A stretch of 64,000 nucleotides of DNA. Origin: Bacillus cabrialesii. Lineage in GTDB: Bacteria > Bacillota > Bacilli > Bacillales > Bacillaceae. This document shows positions 1 through 10,446 of the stretch, piece by piece. The stretch lies in assembly GCF_004124315.2 (NCBI RefSeq), contig NZ_CP096889.1:184001-248000 (forward strand), given 5' to 3'. A model generated the notes under the pieces. The model made no database searches. It was not told the DNA's origin and saw only the letters and a program-made list of their open reading frames with translations. Made by a program: the position numbers and the translations under genes. Numbering within the stretch: position 1 is the first letter of the stretch; each line of letters starts with the position of its first letter.

Positions 1-1224
<1,224 letters not shown>

Positions 1225-1278
1225 ATTTTGATTGATGTCACACCTGTTATCTAGTTTTGAGAGAACACTCTCAGTTTG

Positions 1279-1394
1279 TTTGGTGGCGATAGCGAAGAGG
1301 TCACACCCGTTCCCATACCGAACACGGAAGTTAAGCTCTTCAGCGCCGATGGTAGTCGGGGGTTTCCCCCTGTGAGAGTAGGACGCCGCCAAGC
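1279..1394 (+). rRNA. 5S ribosomal RNA
   Basis: A 116-nt sequence starting TTTGGTGGCG and ending CGCCGCCAAGC forms the closed 5S terminal helix. The internal motif CCCGTTCCCATACCGAACAC is the conserved loop B/C region of Bacillus 5S. It lies about 55 bases after 23S, as expected for an rrn operon. Confidence 0.97.
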
Positions 1395-1401
1395 AAGGTT
1401 A

Positions 1402-1430
1402 AACCCAGCTCATTGAGCTGGGTTTTTTGT
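1402..1430 (+). terminator. rrn operon terminator
   Basis: A perfect 10-bp stem (AACCCAGCTC / GAGCTGGGTT) with an ATT loop is followed directly by a T-run. It sits eight bases after 5S and ends the rRNA transcript. Confidence 0.93.
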
Positions 1431-1431
1431 T

Positions 1432-2655
1432 TTATATCTGTACTGATTTGCTTTCTTCGGTATCCATGTTATCGAGCTTTCTGCTTTTCAAGTTCTCTAA
1501 TGCTTTTAAAATCAATACAATCCCCAGCATGATCAACATGAGAGTCGTAAATAACCAAAATGCAGTTTGAACGGAGAACTCATCCAGACTCCATCCGACT
1601 GCGATTGGCAGGATAGAACCGCCTAATCCATTGGCAGCGAGCAGCATGCTTGTCGTTTGTTCTGTTTTTCCAGGGTAGAATTGATTGGTGATAATTAAAA
1701 CAATGGCAAACATCCCAGCCATAAATAATCCTAAAAAGAAACAAAGCACAAACCCTGCAATGGCCGTTTTGCTGATTGCTAAAATACAAAGTGAAATAAG
1801 GCCGCCAATATTAATCAGTCTGAGATACCGATGATAGGTTAGTTTTTCGGAAACCGGGCCAGTCAGTAAACGGCCAATGATCATACCGATCCAATATATT
1901 GTTACTGTTATGGTTGCTAAGGAATTAGAGATCTCCCACTTCTCAGCGAAGATGGAAGGGATGAAGTGGACAATCGATACTTCACTGCCTCCATAAAAAA
2001 AGAAGTACGCAGCAGCTAACGAAATAAACAGTAAGCCATGTTTTCGAAAACTGATCGGTGCTTGTTGTTTTCCATGCCCTAAAGTGTCAGTTTAACGAAT
2101 GAGCAAATCATCTAAACTGCCAAAACTCATTCGGCTCCAAACAAACATCAAAAGAAATGAACTTATCCCCAAAACAAGAAAGGCTAATGCCCATACATTA
2201 TAGCTGATTAAAAAACCAGACAGCAACGGCATAAAAAGAGCTCCTAAACCGTATGCTACTTCCATCTTACTCATCGCGATTGCTTGTCTTTCCTTAATTG
2301 CTGTTAGGATAATTGTTCCTACACAAGATTCTACAAGTCCGGCACCAAGTCCAGCCATACTGACAAGAAGAAAGAGCAATGACCACGGAGGAAGGAAATA
2401 AATAAACAATTCGCAACTGATCATGGCTAGGCCAATTACAACTACTTTTCTTCGTCCCAATCTCTTCACAGCATAAGGCATCCCCAGTACACCGATTAAA
2501 AACCCCATAAATTGGGAAAATACTAATACTCCGCCGTTACTGTAGCTTTGGGCATAATAGGAAAGCAATTCGGGCAATACAGCTCCAAGTATAACGAGAG
2601 TAAAGGCGATCGATCCGTAAGATAAACATCCAATCCACAGGAAACGAGTTTTCAT
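1432..2655 (-). pseudogene. MFS sugar-type permease with one in-frame stop
   Basis: An MFS permease of the FHS/GlcP-like type, about 407 codons, with some 12 hydrophobic segments. The 5' half (2655-2092) reads 187 residues and includes the loop signature KRLGRRK. A TAA stop at 2092-2094 interrupts it, but the same frame stays open beyond it through TDTLGHGKQQAPISFRKHGL and runs without a break into the 3' half (IIGRLLTGPVSEKL and on to 1432). This is therefore a single nonsense change rather than a frameshift. It is divergent from the aminotransferase remnant next door. The two halves could still yield fragments, but a functional transporter is unlikely without readthrough. Confidence 0.85.
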
Positions 2656-2902
2656 TCATCAATCTCCCTTGATAAAAATAGTACTCCCCTAGGATTTACA
2701 TGATAGGACTGGTAGTAAAAATAAGCTGTTTATTTTGCCTATATTTAGTTTTTTACAATAAATCCACTTATTTCTATCATAACATATGAACTTTGAATAG
2801 AAACCCCCAGTGCAAACGCTAACAAATAGTTAACGATTTTTACTATTTATCTTCTAGAATTTATCGATGATTAACGAGTTTTACATATTTTATTGAATAG
2901 GG

Positions 2903-3337
2903 GTGTTGTTAGTGGGGACTAAAGAAATTACGAATCCAGACAGTTTGTATTACAAAGTGGACGAAGTTGTAATGGAAAGAGGTGAAGGCATCTATTTGTA
3001 CGATTCAGAGGGCAATGAGTATATTGATTGTGCCTCTTCTACTTTCAACTTGAATCTGGGTTATACCAATAAAGTAAGTTATTGATACAGTCAAAGAACA
3101 GGCTGACCAGCTGATACACGTCACTTCTTCCTACCAAACCAACGCCGGTAATAAACTAGCTGAAAAACTTGTAGAAATCTCCCCCGACAATCTCACTAAA
3201 GTTCACCCTAAGGTTAGCAGCGGCCCTGCCGCGAATGAAGGAGCTATCAAAATGGCTATCAGAACTATTCAGGAAAAACAGATGTCATTTCTTTATTCCG
3301 AAGCCAACTTAGCCAAACGTATATGATGTCTGCGCTA
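2903..3337 (+). pseudogene. class III aminotransferase, 5' remnant
   Basis: The N-terminal part of a PLP class III aminotransferase (YLYDSEGNEYIDCASS, then NLGYTN). The frame breaks after about 56 codons. It resumes one base over as VIDTVKEQADQLIHVTSSYQ and continues to KVSSGPAANEGAIKMA, the family's PLP-phosphate-binding region. It shifts again near 3270, resuming as GKTDVISLFRSQLSQTYMM. The homology stops abruptly at about 3337, before the catalytic lysine, where dehydrogenase sequence begins. At least two frameshifts and a 3' deletion make it non-functional. Confidence 0.82.
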
Positions 3338-3869
3338 GGTCCGATTGGTCTGCTTGTTCAAATGATGGTGAAAAAACTATCAAGGCTGACCGTTGCGATC
3401 GAGGTTGGAGAGTATCGGTCAGGAGCGGCGCGCCGGATATCTCATTATGTTTATCACCGCAGGATCTAACGGCAGATGAGGTCAGGCGGTTTAACCAAGA
3501 AAGAACATTTGATGTGAACTTTGATCAATCGGCAACCAGCTTGATTGGGCATATCCGTTAATCGATAAGGGAGGAAGGCTGGTGTCCATTGGATTTGATG
3601 ATACGTATGAGGTGAAAATCAGGCCGTTCCAGCTGCTTTCTAATGGCGTAACGATTGTTGGGAGCAGTGAGGCACGCCAGATTATGGAGGATGCGGTATC
3701 ATGTGCGGCGGACATGCCTCAGCTTTCAGAACTGATTACGGAGAAAACCTCGCTTGAGAACTATGAGGCTGCGATTCAGGAATTGATGGGTATAGATCCG
3801 TTGTCAGGTGATAGAAACGATATTACTGCAGTTAAAACAATTCTTGTTTCTCATCCGGAGATGATGTAA
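3338..3869 (+). pseudogene. zinc-type alcohol dehydrogenase, 3' remnant
   Basis: Starting with the Rossmann-fold GPIGLLVQMM segment, this reads as the C-terminal half of a medium-chain (zinc-type) dehydrogenase. Several frame changes lie between 3360 and 3580. The last 95 codons (3582-3869, from VSIGFDDTYEVKIRPF to the stop) are open. The catalytic zinc domain is missing, and the join to the upstream aminotransferase fragment is within a few bases of 3337. The open tail may still be annotated as a short ORF but lacks the active site. Confidence 0.8.
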
Positions 3870-3880
3870 TCAGCGAAATG

Positions 3881-3913
3881 GCTGGCAAACTTAGTTTGCC
3901 AGCTATTTTTTTC
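3881..3913 (+). terminator. terminator after dehydrogenase remnant
   Basis: A perfect 10-bp stem GCTGGCAAAC / GTTTGCCAGC with a TTA loop and a following T-rich run lies just after the pseudogene stop. An intact terminator after a broken gene suggests recent decay. Confidence 0.88.
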
Positions 3914-4114
3914 TTCAGCATTTCATCTTGCGTATTTGAGTAAAATTTAATATGATACTCTTTGTATAATAACTCCTTGCCTCAAATACAAAATACTCAA
4001 CGTTTCCCCTTTTTCCCCGTTCGTTTTTCTTTTTATTTTCTTCCGTAAAATAAAGATAGCTTCCAATACAACAGATAGGGTGCGGATTTATTTTTTAAAA
4101 AGGAGTCGTTATAT

Positions 4115-5551
4115 TTGAATAATAGTTTTACATTAAAACAGCAATGGTTCGGGAACATCCGAAAAGACATTCTTGCTGGCATTTTAGTTGCGTTAGCATT
4201 AATACCTGAAGCAATCGGTTTTTCTATTATTGCCGGTGTTGATCCGATGGTCGGCCTTTACGCGTCATTTTGTATCGCCATTTTAATTTCTATTTTTGGC
4301 GGCAGACCGGGAATGATTTCGGCTGCGACTGGCTCAATGGCTGTTGTTATGGTGTCGCTGGTTGCTGATTATGGCCTTCAGTATTTATTTGCGGCTACGA
4401 TTTTAACAGGGATTATTCAGGTGATCTTAGGCATCAGTAAAATTGCGAGATTAATGAAATTCATCCCGCGATCTGTAATGATCGGTTTTGTGAATGCGCT
4501 GGCGATCCTGATCTTCTCTGCGCAGCTTCCTCAGTTTGAAGGGGCTTCTTGGGGCATGTATGCGATGCTTGCCGGATCGCTGGTTATCATATATGTACTG
4601 CCGAGGTTTACGAATGCGGTTCCATCTCCGCTTGTCGCGATTATTGTGATGACGATTATTGCGGTCACTTTTCATGTCGATGTACGGACGGTCGGAGATA
4701 TGGGCAATATTTCTAGTTCGTTGCCACATTTCTTAATCCCTGATGTTCCGTTTACCTTTGAAACGCTGCAAATCATTTTTCCTTATTCGATTGCTTTAGC
4801 GTTTGTCGGATTGCTTGAATCTTTGCTGACAGCACAGATTATTGATGAAATGACGGATACGGACAGTGACAAGAATAAAGAGAGCCGCGGACAGGGAATT
4901 GCGAATATCGTGACTGGATTCTTTGGCGGAATGGCGGGCTGCGCGATGATCGGACAATCTGTCATTAATACAAAGGCGGGCGGACGCGGACGTTTGTCTG
5001 CATTTGTTGCCGGTGCTTTTCTAATGTTTTTAATTGCGGTGTTAAGTCATGTTGTGGTGAAAATTCCGATGGCTGCGTTAGTGGCTGTCATGGTGATGGT
5101 TTCTGTCGGTACATTTGATTGGTCTTCTTTAAAGGGCCTCAAAAAAGCGCCGCTCACAGACTCGATTGTCATGGTCGTGACTGTGATTACGGTTGTTGTG
5201 ACGGACGACCTATCTAAAGGAGTATTCGTCGGCGTTCTCTTAAGTGCCGTGTTCTTTGTGGCAAAAATCTCGAAACTGAAAATTGTTTCTCACGCAGAGG
5301 ATCAAAAGCTGAGAACATATCAAGTAAAAGGGCAAATCTTTTTTGCGTCAGTGACTGATCTTACCAATGCGTTTATTTATCAAGAGAATATTGAGCGAGT
5401 CGTGATTGACTTGACTGAGGCTCACGTGTGGGATGATTCAGGAGCGGCTGCCCTTGATAAGATTGTTGCGAAATTTAAAGAGCAAGGCATTGAGGCTGAG
5501 TTAAAAGGTTTGAACAATGCGAGTAAAAACCTTATGAAACAGATGGCATAA
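4115..5551 (+). CDS. ybaR: SulP-family anion transporter YbaR
   Basis: A 478-residue SulP (SLC26-type) secondary transporter for inorganic or organic anions; the substrate is not known from sequence. The first about 380 residues hold 10-12 membrane segments, with the family's early motif around LIPEAIGFSIIAGVDPMVGLY. A C-terminal STAS domain covers about residues 390-478. The start is TTG with AAAGGAG about ten bases upstream. Its length is normal for bacterial SulP proteins. It stands alone with its own terminator and in the subtilis group always lies near this rrn operon. Confidence 0.9.
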   Translation: MNNSFTLKQQWFGNIRKDILAGILVALALIPEAIGFSIIAGVDPMVGLYASFCIAILISIFGGRPGMISAATGSMAVVMVSLVADYGLQYLFAATILTGIIQVILGISKIARLMKFIPRSVMIGFVNALAILIFSAQLPQFEGASWGMYAMLAGSLVIIYVLPRFTNAVPSPLVAIIVMTIIAVTFHVDVRTVGDMGNISSSLPHFLIPDVPFTFETLQIIFPYSIALAFVGLLESLLTAQIIDEMTDTDSDKNKESRGQGIANIVTGFFGGMAGCAMIGQSVINTKAGGRGRLSAFVAGAFLMFLIAVLSHVVVKIPMAALVAVMVMVSVGTFDWSSLKGLKKAPLTDSIVMVVTVITVVVTDDLSKGVFVGVLLSAVFFVAKISKLKIVSHAEDQKLRTYQVKGQIFFASVTDLTNAFIYQENIERVVIDLTEAHVWDDSGAAALDKIVAKFKEQGIEAELKGLNNASKNLMKQMA

Positions 5552-5558
5552 TGTATGA

Positions 5559-5590
5559 AAGTCCAGATTGAATAGATCTGGGCTTTTTTA
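5559..5590 (+). terminator. ybaR terminator
   Basis: Stem AGTCCAGAT / ATCTGGGCT (one G-T pair) followed by TTTTTT, eight bases after the ybaR stop. Confidence 0.85.
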
Positions 5591-5658
5591 TGTGACATAG
5601 TGTTGAACAGCATTGATATAATAGAGGAAGAAACAAATTTTTAATAGGGGACTTGCAT

Positions 5659-6618
5659 ATGATGCTTCAGAAGCTGAACCGTGTATTGGGGAGGGTGATG
5701 CCGCTTTTAACGCCGACTAGTGTGGTGCTGGGCGTGCTGCTGTCTCAGTTTTTAAATGGGTATGAAAGCGCCGTGCCTTGGATCTTTGCTTTTATTACGT
5801 TTGCAGGCAGTTTGAGCGCTAACTTTCAATCTTTGAGACATGCATTGTCTCACCCTCTTCCTATGATTCTTGCACTTTTTGTTCTTCATATTTTTATGCC
5901 GCTTTTTGCTTGGGGAAGCGGCCATCTGATATTCAAAGGCGATCCTTTGACGATCACCGGCTTAACATTGGCTGTTGTGATTCCTACCGGGATTACGAGC
6001 TTGATTTGGGCAGCGATGTACAAAGGGAATGTCGGGTTGACGCTTTCGATTATTTTGGTTGATACGGTGCTGTCGCCGTTGATCGTACCGCTGAGCCTTT
6101 CATTGCTGGCCGGCGCTCAGGTTCATATGGATGTGTGGGGAATGATGAAGGGGCTTATTGTGATGGTCGTAATTCCCTCTTTCCTAGGCATGCTGTTTAA
6201 TCAGATGTCATCTCCTGAAAGAACTGCAGCTGTGAGCAGTGCGCTGTCTCCTTTTTCAAAGCTTTGCCTGATGGCTGTGATTGCGATTAACAGTTCGGCA
6301 ATTGCTCCTTATTTCAAAGCGGTTGATTTGAGATTCATAGGTATAGCTGTGACGGTTTTCTTTATCGCGTTAACAGGCTATGCCGCTGCTTGGCTGATCG
6401 GAAAAATGATGAAAAGGCGGCAGGAGGAAATTGTATCTCTTATTTTTACGGGAGGCATGAGAAACATCAGTGCCGGCGCAGTTCTGGCCGTTACGTTCTT
6501 CCCGTCCCAGGTTGCCGTTCCCGTTGTTATCGGCATGCTGTTTCAGCAGATATTAGCTGCTTTGTTTGGCTATATGCTAAATCGTTTTGAATTAAAACCT
6601 GTTTTGCAGAAAGCATGA
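5659..6618 (+). CDS. ybaS: YbaS, bile acid:sodium symporter-like membrane protein
   Basis: A 319-residue polytopic protein of the BASS/arsenite-permease-like family with about ten hydrophobic segments, for example VILALFVLHIFMP-type helices and the cross-over region GGMRNISAGAVLAV near residue 270. The open frame extends to a TTG at 5653, but AGGGG at 5646-5650 fits the ATG at 5659 (8-base spacing) and is too close to the TTG. The transported substrate is unknown. It shares a bidirectional terminator with the convergent ybbA. Confidence 0.85.
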   Translation: MMLQKLNRVLGRVMPLLTPTSVVLGVLLSQFLNGYESAVPWIFAFITFAGSLSANFQSLRHALSHPLPMILALFVLHIFMPLFAWGSGHLIFKGDPLTITGLTLAVVIPTGITSLIWAAMYKGNVGLTLSIILVDTVLSPLIVPLSLSLLAGAQVHMDVWGMMKGLIVMVVIPSFLGMLFNQMSSPERTAAVSSALSPFSKLCLMAVIAINSSAIAPYFKAVDLRFIGIAVTVFFIALTGYAAAWLIGKMMKRRQEEIVSLIFTGGMRNISAGAVLAVTFFPSQVAVPVVIGMLFQQILAALFGYMLNRFELKPVLQKA

Positions 6619-6619
6619 A

Positions 6620-6651
6620 AAAACCGCTCATTGGATTGAGCGGTTTTTTCC
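6620..6651. terminator. bidirectional terminator, ybaS/ybbA
   Basis: AAACCGCTCA / TGAGCGGTTT stem flanked by A-run and T-run, so it works on both strands. The ybbA stop codon lies inside it. Confidence 0.88.
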
Positions 6652-7380
6652 GTATAGCCATTCGAGCGCGGTGATGAACTGTTTGCAGAAGTACTTGTGG
6701 TGGTGCACCGCCCCTTCTTCAATTGAAAGACACAGATTGTCTTCAGTGAACCCTTTTTCTTTTAGACTTTGATGCACTTGTTTTGTATTCTCCAGCATAT
6801 GTCGCTGAATGGATTGTTTTTCACGGCCTTCTTCACTGCCGACAGACATAAAAATACGCGCAGTATCGGGCTTTAAAGAAGATAAATGAATGGTTTCTAC
6901 TGCGTTCTCGTACCAGTATGAACCTGAGATAGAGCCTATTTTCCCAAACACTGACGGATATTTTAATAAAGCGAACATTGAGATAAGGCCGCCTAATGAG
7001 GCACCGATTATTCCTCTTGATTGCGGTTCCCTGGTGACGTTCCAGTTTTCTTCAATAAACGGAATAAAGCGGTTTGTGATATCAGACAGATAGTGATATC
7101 CCAATCCGCCGAAGTCCGGAAACCGATCACTGAGTGATGCAGCTGGCCAAGGGGTGTATTCGTCAAGGCGGTTGTCAGGTTCGATACCGATCAGCACGAG
7201 CTCAGGCAGCATGAGCTGTTGAAATTTGCTTTCTAATAATTTGATTTGATCTTGAAATAAAGAACTGCCATCCTGTACATAAACAGCAGGAAATCTCCCG
7301 GTGTTCTGGCTGTAGGAAGGAGGGAGGTAAAGCGTGAACCTCCTTTTGCCGGCCTTATGCTCAGAAAGAGATCCGTTCAC
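6628..7380 (-). CDS. ybbA: siderophore (trilactone) esterase YbbA
   Basis: A 250-residue alpha/beta-hydrolase of the esterase D/enterochelin-esterase family. The nucleophile elbow IGASLGG and the His-rich C-terminal EGAVHHHKYF supply a Ser-His pair. In this family it hydrolyses the ester backbone of imported ferric siderophores (bacillibactin, enterobactin), freeing iron in the cytoplasm; no signal peptide is seen. It starts with GTG and overlaps the feuC stop (GTGA), so it is translated with the feu genes. That context supports the role; exact substrate preference is inferred. Confidence 0.88.
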   Translation of the reverse strand: MNGSLSEHKAGKRRFTLYLPPSYSQNTGRFPAVYVQDGSSLFQDQIKLLESKFQQLMLPELVLIGIEPDNRLDEYTPWPAASLSDRFPDFGGLGYHYLSDITNRFIPFIEENWNVTREPQSRGIIGASLGGLISMFALLKYPSVFGKIGSISGSYWYENAVETIHLSSLKPDTARIFMSVGSEEGREKQSIQRHMLENTKQVHQSLKEKGFTEDNLCLSIEEGAVHHHKYFCKQFITALEWLYGKNRSIQ

Positions 7381-8387
7381 GCATTTTCCCCCTTTTTTTG
7401 CTTGAAAAGCAGATATAAGAAATAAGGAACACCGAGGATCGCCAAAATGATGCCTGCGGGCACTTCCGCTGGCTGAAAAAACAGTTTTCCGGCAAAGTCT
7501 GCGCTGATCACAAGCAACATGCCGATTAAACCGCTCAGCGGAAGGATGAAGCGGTGTTCGACACCGGCTAGTCTCCGTGCAATATGGGGAGCAATTAAGC
7601 CGACAAACGCCATGCTTCCTGCTACGGAGACACAGGCGCTGATGATTGCTACGCAGGCAACGAGCAGAATCGTTTTTTCTTTATTTGATGAAATACCGAG
7701 GCTTCTGACTGTGTCTTCATCAAAACGAATGGTATCGAGCAATCGGGATTTGGCGATAAGAATAGGTATAAACAGCAGCATCCATGGAAGAACGGCTGTG
7801 ATATACGTCCAGTTGGCAGACCAGATGCTTCCGTTCTTCCACACCATGGCCATTTGATAGTCTTGCGGGTCCATTTTTAAAGATAAAAACAAAGACAAGG
7901 CGCTGAATCCTGAGTTGATCGCGATTCCTACCAGAATAATTCTTCCAGAATCTAAATTGCCTCTGTGCCATGCAAATATGTAAATCAGGATTGCCGCAAT
8001 GAGTCCGCCTATTAATCCGAAAAACGGCATTCCCATCGCCGCAACTATGGATGTCACTTCTTTCTGGCCTTGGAACAAGAGCATAAACGCCACAATTCCG
8101 GCTCCCGCCCCTGCGTTGATACCCAGAATTCCCGGGTCTGCAAGCCCGTTTCTTGTAATGGCTTGGATGACGGCGCCTGCAATGCCAAGACCGAGCCCTA
8201 TTATAGCTGCCATGACAACCCGCGGCAGTCTTAAATCGAACAGCAAAATTTCATACTGCGGATTTGGATCGATCTGAAAAAGAGTGGAGAGCAGCTCAGC
8301 CGGACGAACAGAAAAGGATCCGCTCGTTAAGCTGAAATAGCTGACAACGAGAATCAAAGCGATGAACACGGCGTATTTTTTAGCCAT
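7377..8387 (-). CDS. feuC: Fe-bacillibactin ABC permease FeuC
   Basis: A 336-residue FecCD/BtuC-type permease with about nine to ten helices. It contains the GLGLGIAGAVIQAITRNGLA motif region and the coupling-helix segment GSMAFVGLIAPHIARRL near residue 255. It pairs with FeuB to form the membrane channel; the ATPase (YusV in B. subtilis) is encoded elsewhere, and none is present here. It overlaps feuB by 8 bp and ybbA by 4 bp. Confidence 0.95.
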   Translation of the reverse strand: MAKKYAVFIALILVVSYFSLTSGSFSVRPAELLSTLFQIDPNPQYEILLFDLRLPRVVMAAIIGLGLGIAGAVIQAITRNGLADPGILGINAGAGAGIVAFMLLFQGQKEVTSIVAAMGMPFFGLIGGLIAAILIYIFAWHRGNLDSGRIILVGIAINSGFSALSLFLSLKMDPQDYQMAMVWKNGSIWSANWTYITAVLPWMLLFIPILIAKSRLLDTIRFDEDTVRSLGISSNKEKTILLVACVAIISACVSVAGSMAFVGLIAPHIARRLAGVEHRFILPLSGLIGMLLVISADFAGKLFFQPAEVPAGIILAILGVPYFLYLLFKQKKGENA

Positions 8388-9384
8388 TTTGCTCCCCTCC
8401 TTTTCGTTTAATCAAATAAAGGAAGAAAGGTACACCAATAATAGATGTCACGACTTCAATCGGTGTTTCAAACGGATAATTGATAAATCTGCTTGCGAGA
8501 TCACACAGGGTTAAAAAGATTCCGCCCAAGATGCAGGAACAAGGAATCAGCCTGCTGTAATCAGAGCCGACAAGAAATCTTGTGATGTGCGGAACAACTA
8601 ATCCGACAAACGCAATTTTTCCGGCCAGCGCTACCGCACTGCCGGTTAAAATGATGACTGAAAGCATCGCCATGATTTTGATGGTTTTTTTCTTTTGTCC
8701 CAGACTCTTAGAAATGTCGTCTCCTAATGATACCGCGGTCACTTTTTTGCTGAGAGAAATGGCCATTACGATGCCAATCAGAAAAAACGGAGCGGCCAGC
8801 TTCAGGAAATCCGGACTCATTTGATGAAGTCTGGCGCTGTACCAGAAGCTGAGATCCTGTGAAATTTGAAAATATATCGACATGGCCGCTGATAAACTGC
8901 TGAGCAGCATGCTTGTGACTGTGCCGATGATGGCAAGCTGCACGGGGGTAAACCCGTTAGGCATCATGGCGGCAAGCGTGAACACTAACACAGCTCCTAA
9001 CGCTGAGCCGATAAATGAGTAAATGATCATTTCAATCGGAGACGATTGCGGAAGCAGAACCATACAAAGCGTGATGATAAACGCGGAACCATCTGAAACG
9101 CCCATAATGGAGGGCGAAGCTAAATAATTGCGCGTAATGCCTTGCATAAGCGCTCCAGAAACAGCAAGGGCTGCCCCTATGAGCAGAGCGCCGGCAGCCC
9201 TTGGAATCCGTGAATGCCATATAATTTGATGGTCTGTGTTTCCCGGATCGAAATGAATAAGAGATGTAAAAACAACATCTGCGCTTAGATGCTTTGCTCC
9301 ATATAGGATTGAAAGCAGCAGCGACAGTGCAATAGCAAATGGAGAAGTAATCAATATGATACGTGTCCACTGTTTTGAATACAT
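8380..9384 (-). CDS. feuB: Fe-bacillibactin ABC permease FeuB
   Basis: A 334-residue FecCD-family permease, paralogous to FeuC, with the family motif at LAVSGALMQGITRN and the cytoplasmic coupling segment AGKIAFVGLVVPHITRFL. It forms the heteromeric channel with FeuC. It lies 18 bp after feuA in the same iron-controlled operon and overlaps feuC. Confidence 0.95.
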   Translation of the reverse strand: MYSKQWTRIILITSPFAIALSLLLSILYGAKHLSADVVFTSLIHFDPGNTDHQIIWHSRIPRAAGALLIGAALAVSGALMQGITRNYLASPSIMGVSDGSAFIITLCMVLLPQSSPIEMIIYSFIGSALGAVLVFTLAAMMPNGFTPVQLAIIGTVTSMLLSSLSAAMSIYFQISQDLSFWYSARLHQMSPDFLKLAAPFFLIGIVMAISLSKKVTAVSLGDDISKSLGQKKKTIKIMAMLSVIILTGSAVALAGKIAFVGLVVPHITRFLVGSDYSRLIPCSCILGGIFLTLCDLASRFINYPFETPIEVVTSIIGVPFFLYLIKRKGGEQNG

Positions 9385-9402
9385 ACAAAAACCTACTCTA
9401 AA

Positions 9403-10356
9403 TTAGTTTTGTGTCAATTTTTCAGCAGCCGCTTTCAGGAAGCGGACTTTGCTCCAAGCTGTGCCGCCTTGTGCAAGAGGATCCACTGAGTTGACGTACA
9501 CATGATCTTCTTTGACTGCTTTCAGGCTTTTCCAGATTGGGTTTTTCTCTAAATCTTTTAAGGCATCGGGTTTGTCTGCATTTTCATCATCAGAAAATTG
9601 GACGAAAATATGGTCAGGATTCATTTCACTTAATTTTTCTAATGAAATCAGCTCCTGCGCTTTTGCAGCTTTTACTTCGTCCGGTGCTTTAAGACCTAAA
9701 TCACCATAAAGTGTGGAGTTGAAGTACACTTGTTCAGGGTAAATGTAAATGTTGCCTTGTCTGATTCTGATGACAAGCGCTTTTGAATCTTTTGCTTTTT
9801 CATTGATTTTTGTTTTTGTTTCTTTTAGATCCTGATCATAATCTGCAATGATTTTTTTCGCCTTTTTCTCTTTTCCAGTCAGCTGGGCAAGCAGCATCAT
9901 GTTTTCTTTCCAGTTAGAAGAGATATGGGAAACTGGGATCGTTGTGCCGGCTGTGCTTATTTTTTGCAATGTTTTTTCCGGGAATTTTGTGGAAGCAAGG
10001 ATGACGTCTGGCTTCATTTCTAGAATCTTTTCGATGTTTGGCTCCATTTTTTCTCCGGTTGATTGGGCTTTATCAGTGATATCTTTGAACATATCAGGGA
10101 ATTTGCCGGAGAATGAAATTGCGCCTTGAGGATGAACGTCAAGCAGTTTGGCGTCTTCCATTGATTCAACGCTTCCCGTAATGGCAATTTTGTCTGTCGG
10201 TACAGTTACTTCATATGTTTTATCCAGGTATTCAATTTTCTTTTTCTCAGATGCTGTGCCGCTTGCCTTGCTGGCAGTCGATTCGTTTTTGCTGCCGCAG
10301 GCTGCCGCTGTCAGCGCGAGAAGTAAGATTAATAAGGTTAAAGATATCTTTTTCAT
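9403..10356 (-). CDS. feuA: Fe-bacillibactin-binding lipoprotein FeuA
   Basis: A 317-residue class III periplasmic-binding-type lipoprotein. It has a lipoprotein signal peptide with lipobox LTAAAC, making Cys20 the lipidated residue. Two lobes are joined by a long helix. It captures ferric bacillibactin or enterobactin outside the membrane and delivers it to FeuBC. It is first in the feuABC-ybbA operon, with a near-perfect Fur box upstream, and in B. subtilis it is also activated by Btr. Confidence 0.96.
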   Translation of the reverse strand: MKKISLTLLILLLALTAAACGSKNESTASKASGTASEKKKIEYLDKTYEVTVPTDKIAITGSVESMEDAKLLDVHPQGAISFSGKFPDMFKDITDKAQSTGEKMEPNIEKILEMKPDVILASTKFPEKTLQKISTAGTTIPVSHISSNWKENMMLLAQLTGKEKKAKKIIADYDQDLKETKTKINEKAKDSKALVIRIRQGNIYIYPEQVYFNSTLYGDLGLKAPDEVKAAKAQELISLEKLSEMNPDHIFVQFSDDENADKPDALKDLEKNPIWKSLKAVKEDHVYVNSVDPLAQGGTAWSKVRFLKAAAEKLTQN

Positions 10357-10377
10357 CTATAGAGCCTCCTGTTCAAT

Positions 10378-10392
10378 TGATAACTATTATCA
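10378..10392 (-). promoter_or_regulatory. Fur box of feuA operon
   Basis: TGATAACTATTATCA matches the 7-1-7 Bacillus Fur consensus TGATAATNATTATCA at 14 of 15 positions. It lies 22 bases upstream of the feuA start, where bound Fur would block transcription. Confidence 0.85.
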
Positions 10393-10446
10393 ATTGGAAT
10401 TATAGAGAATGAACTGATATAACACCATGGACAAATTCCAAATTTA

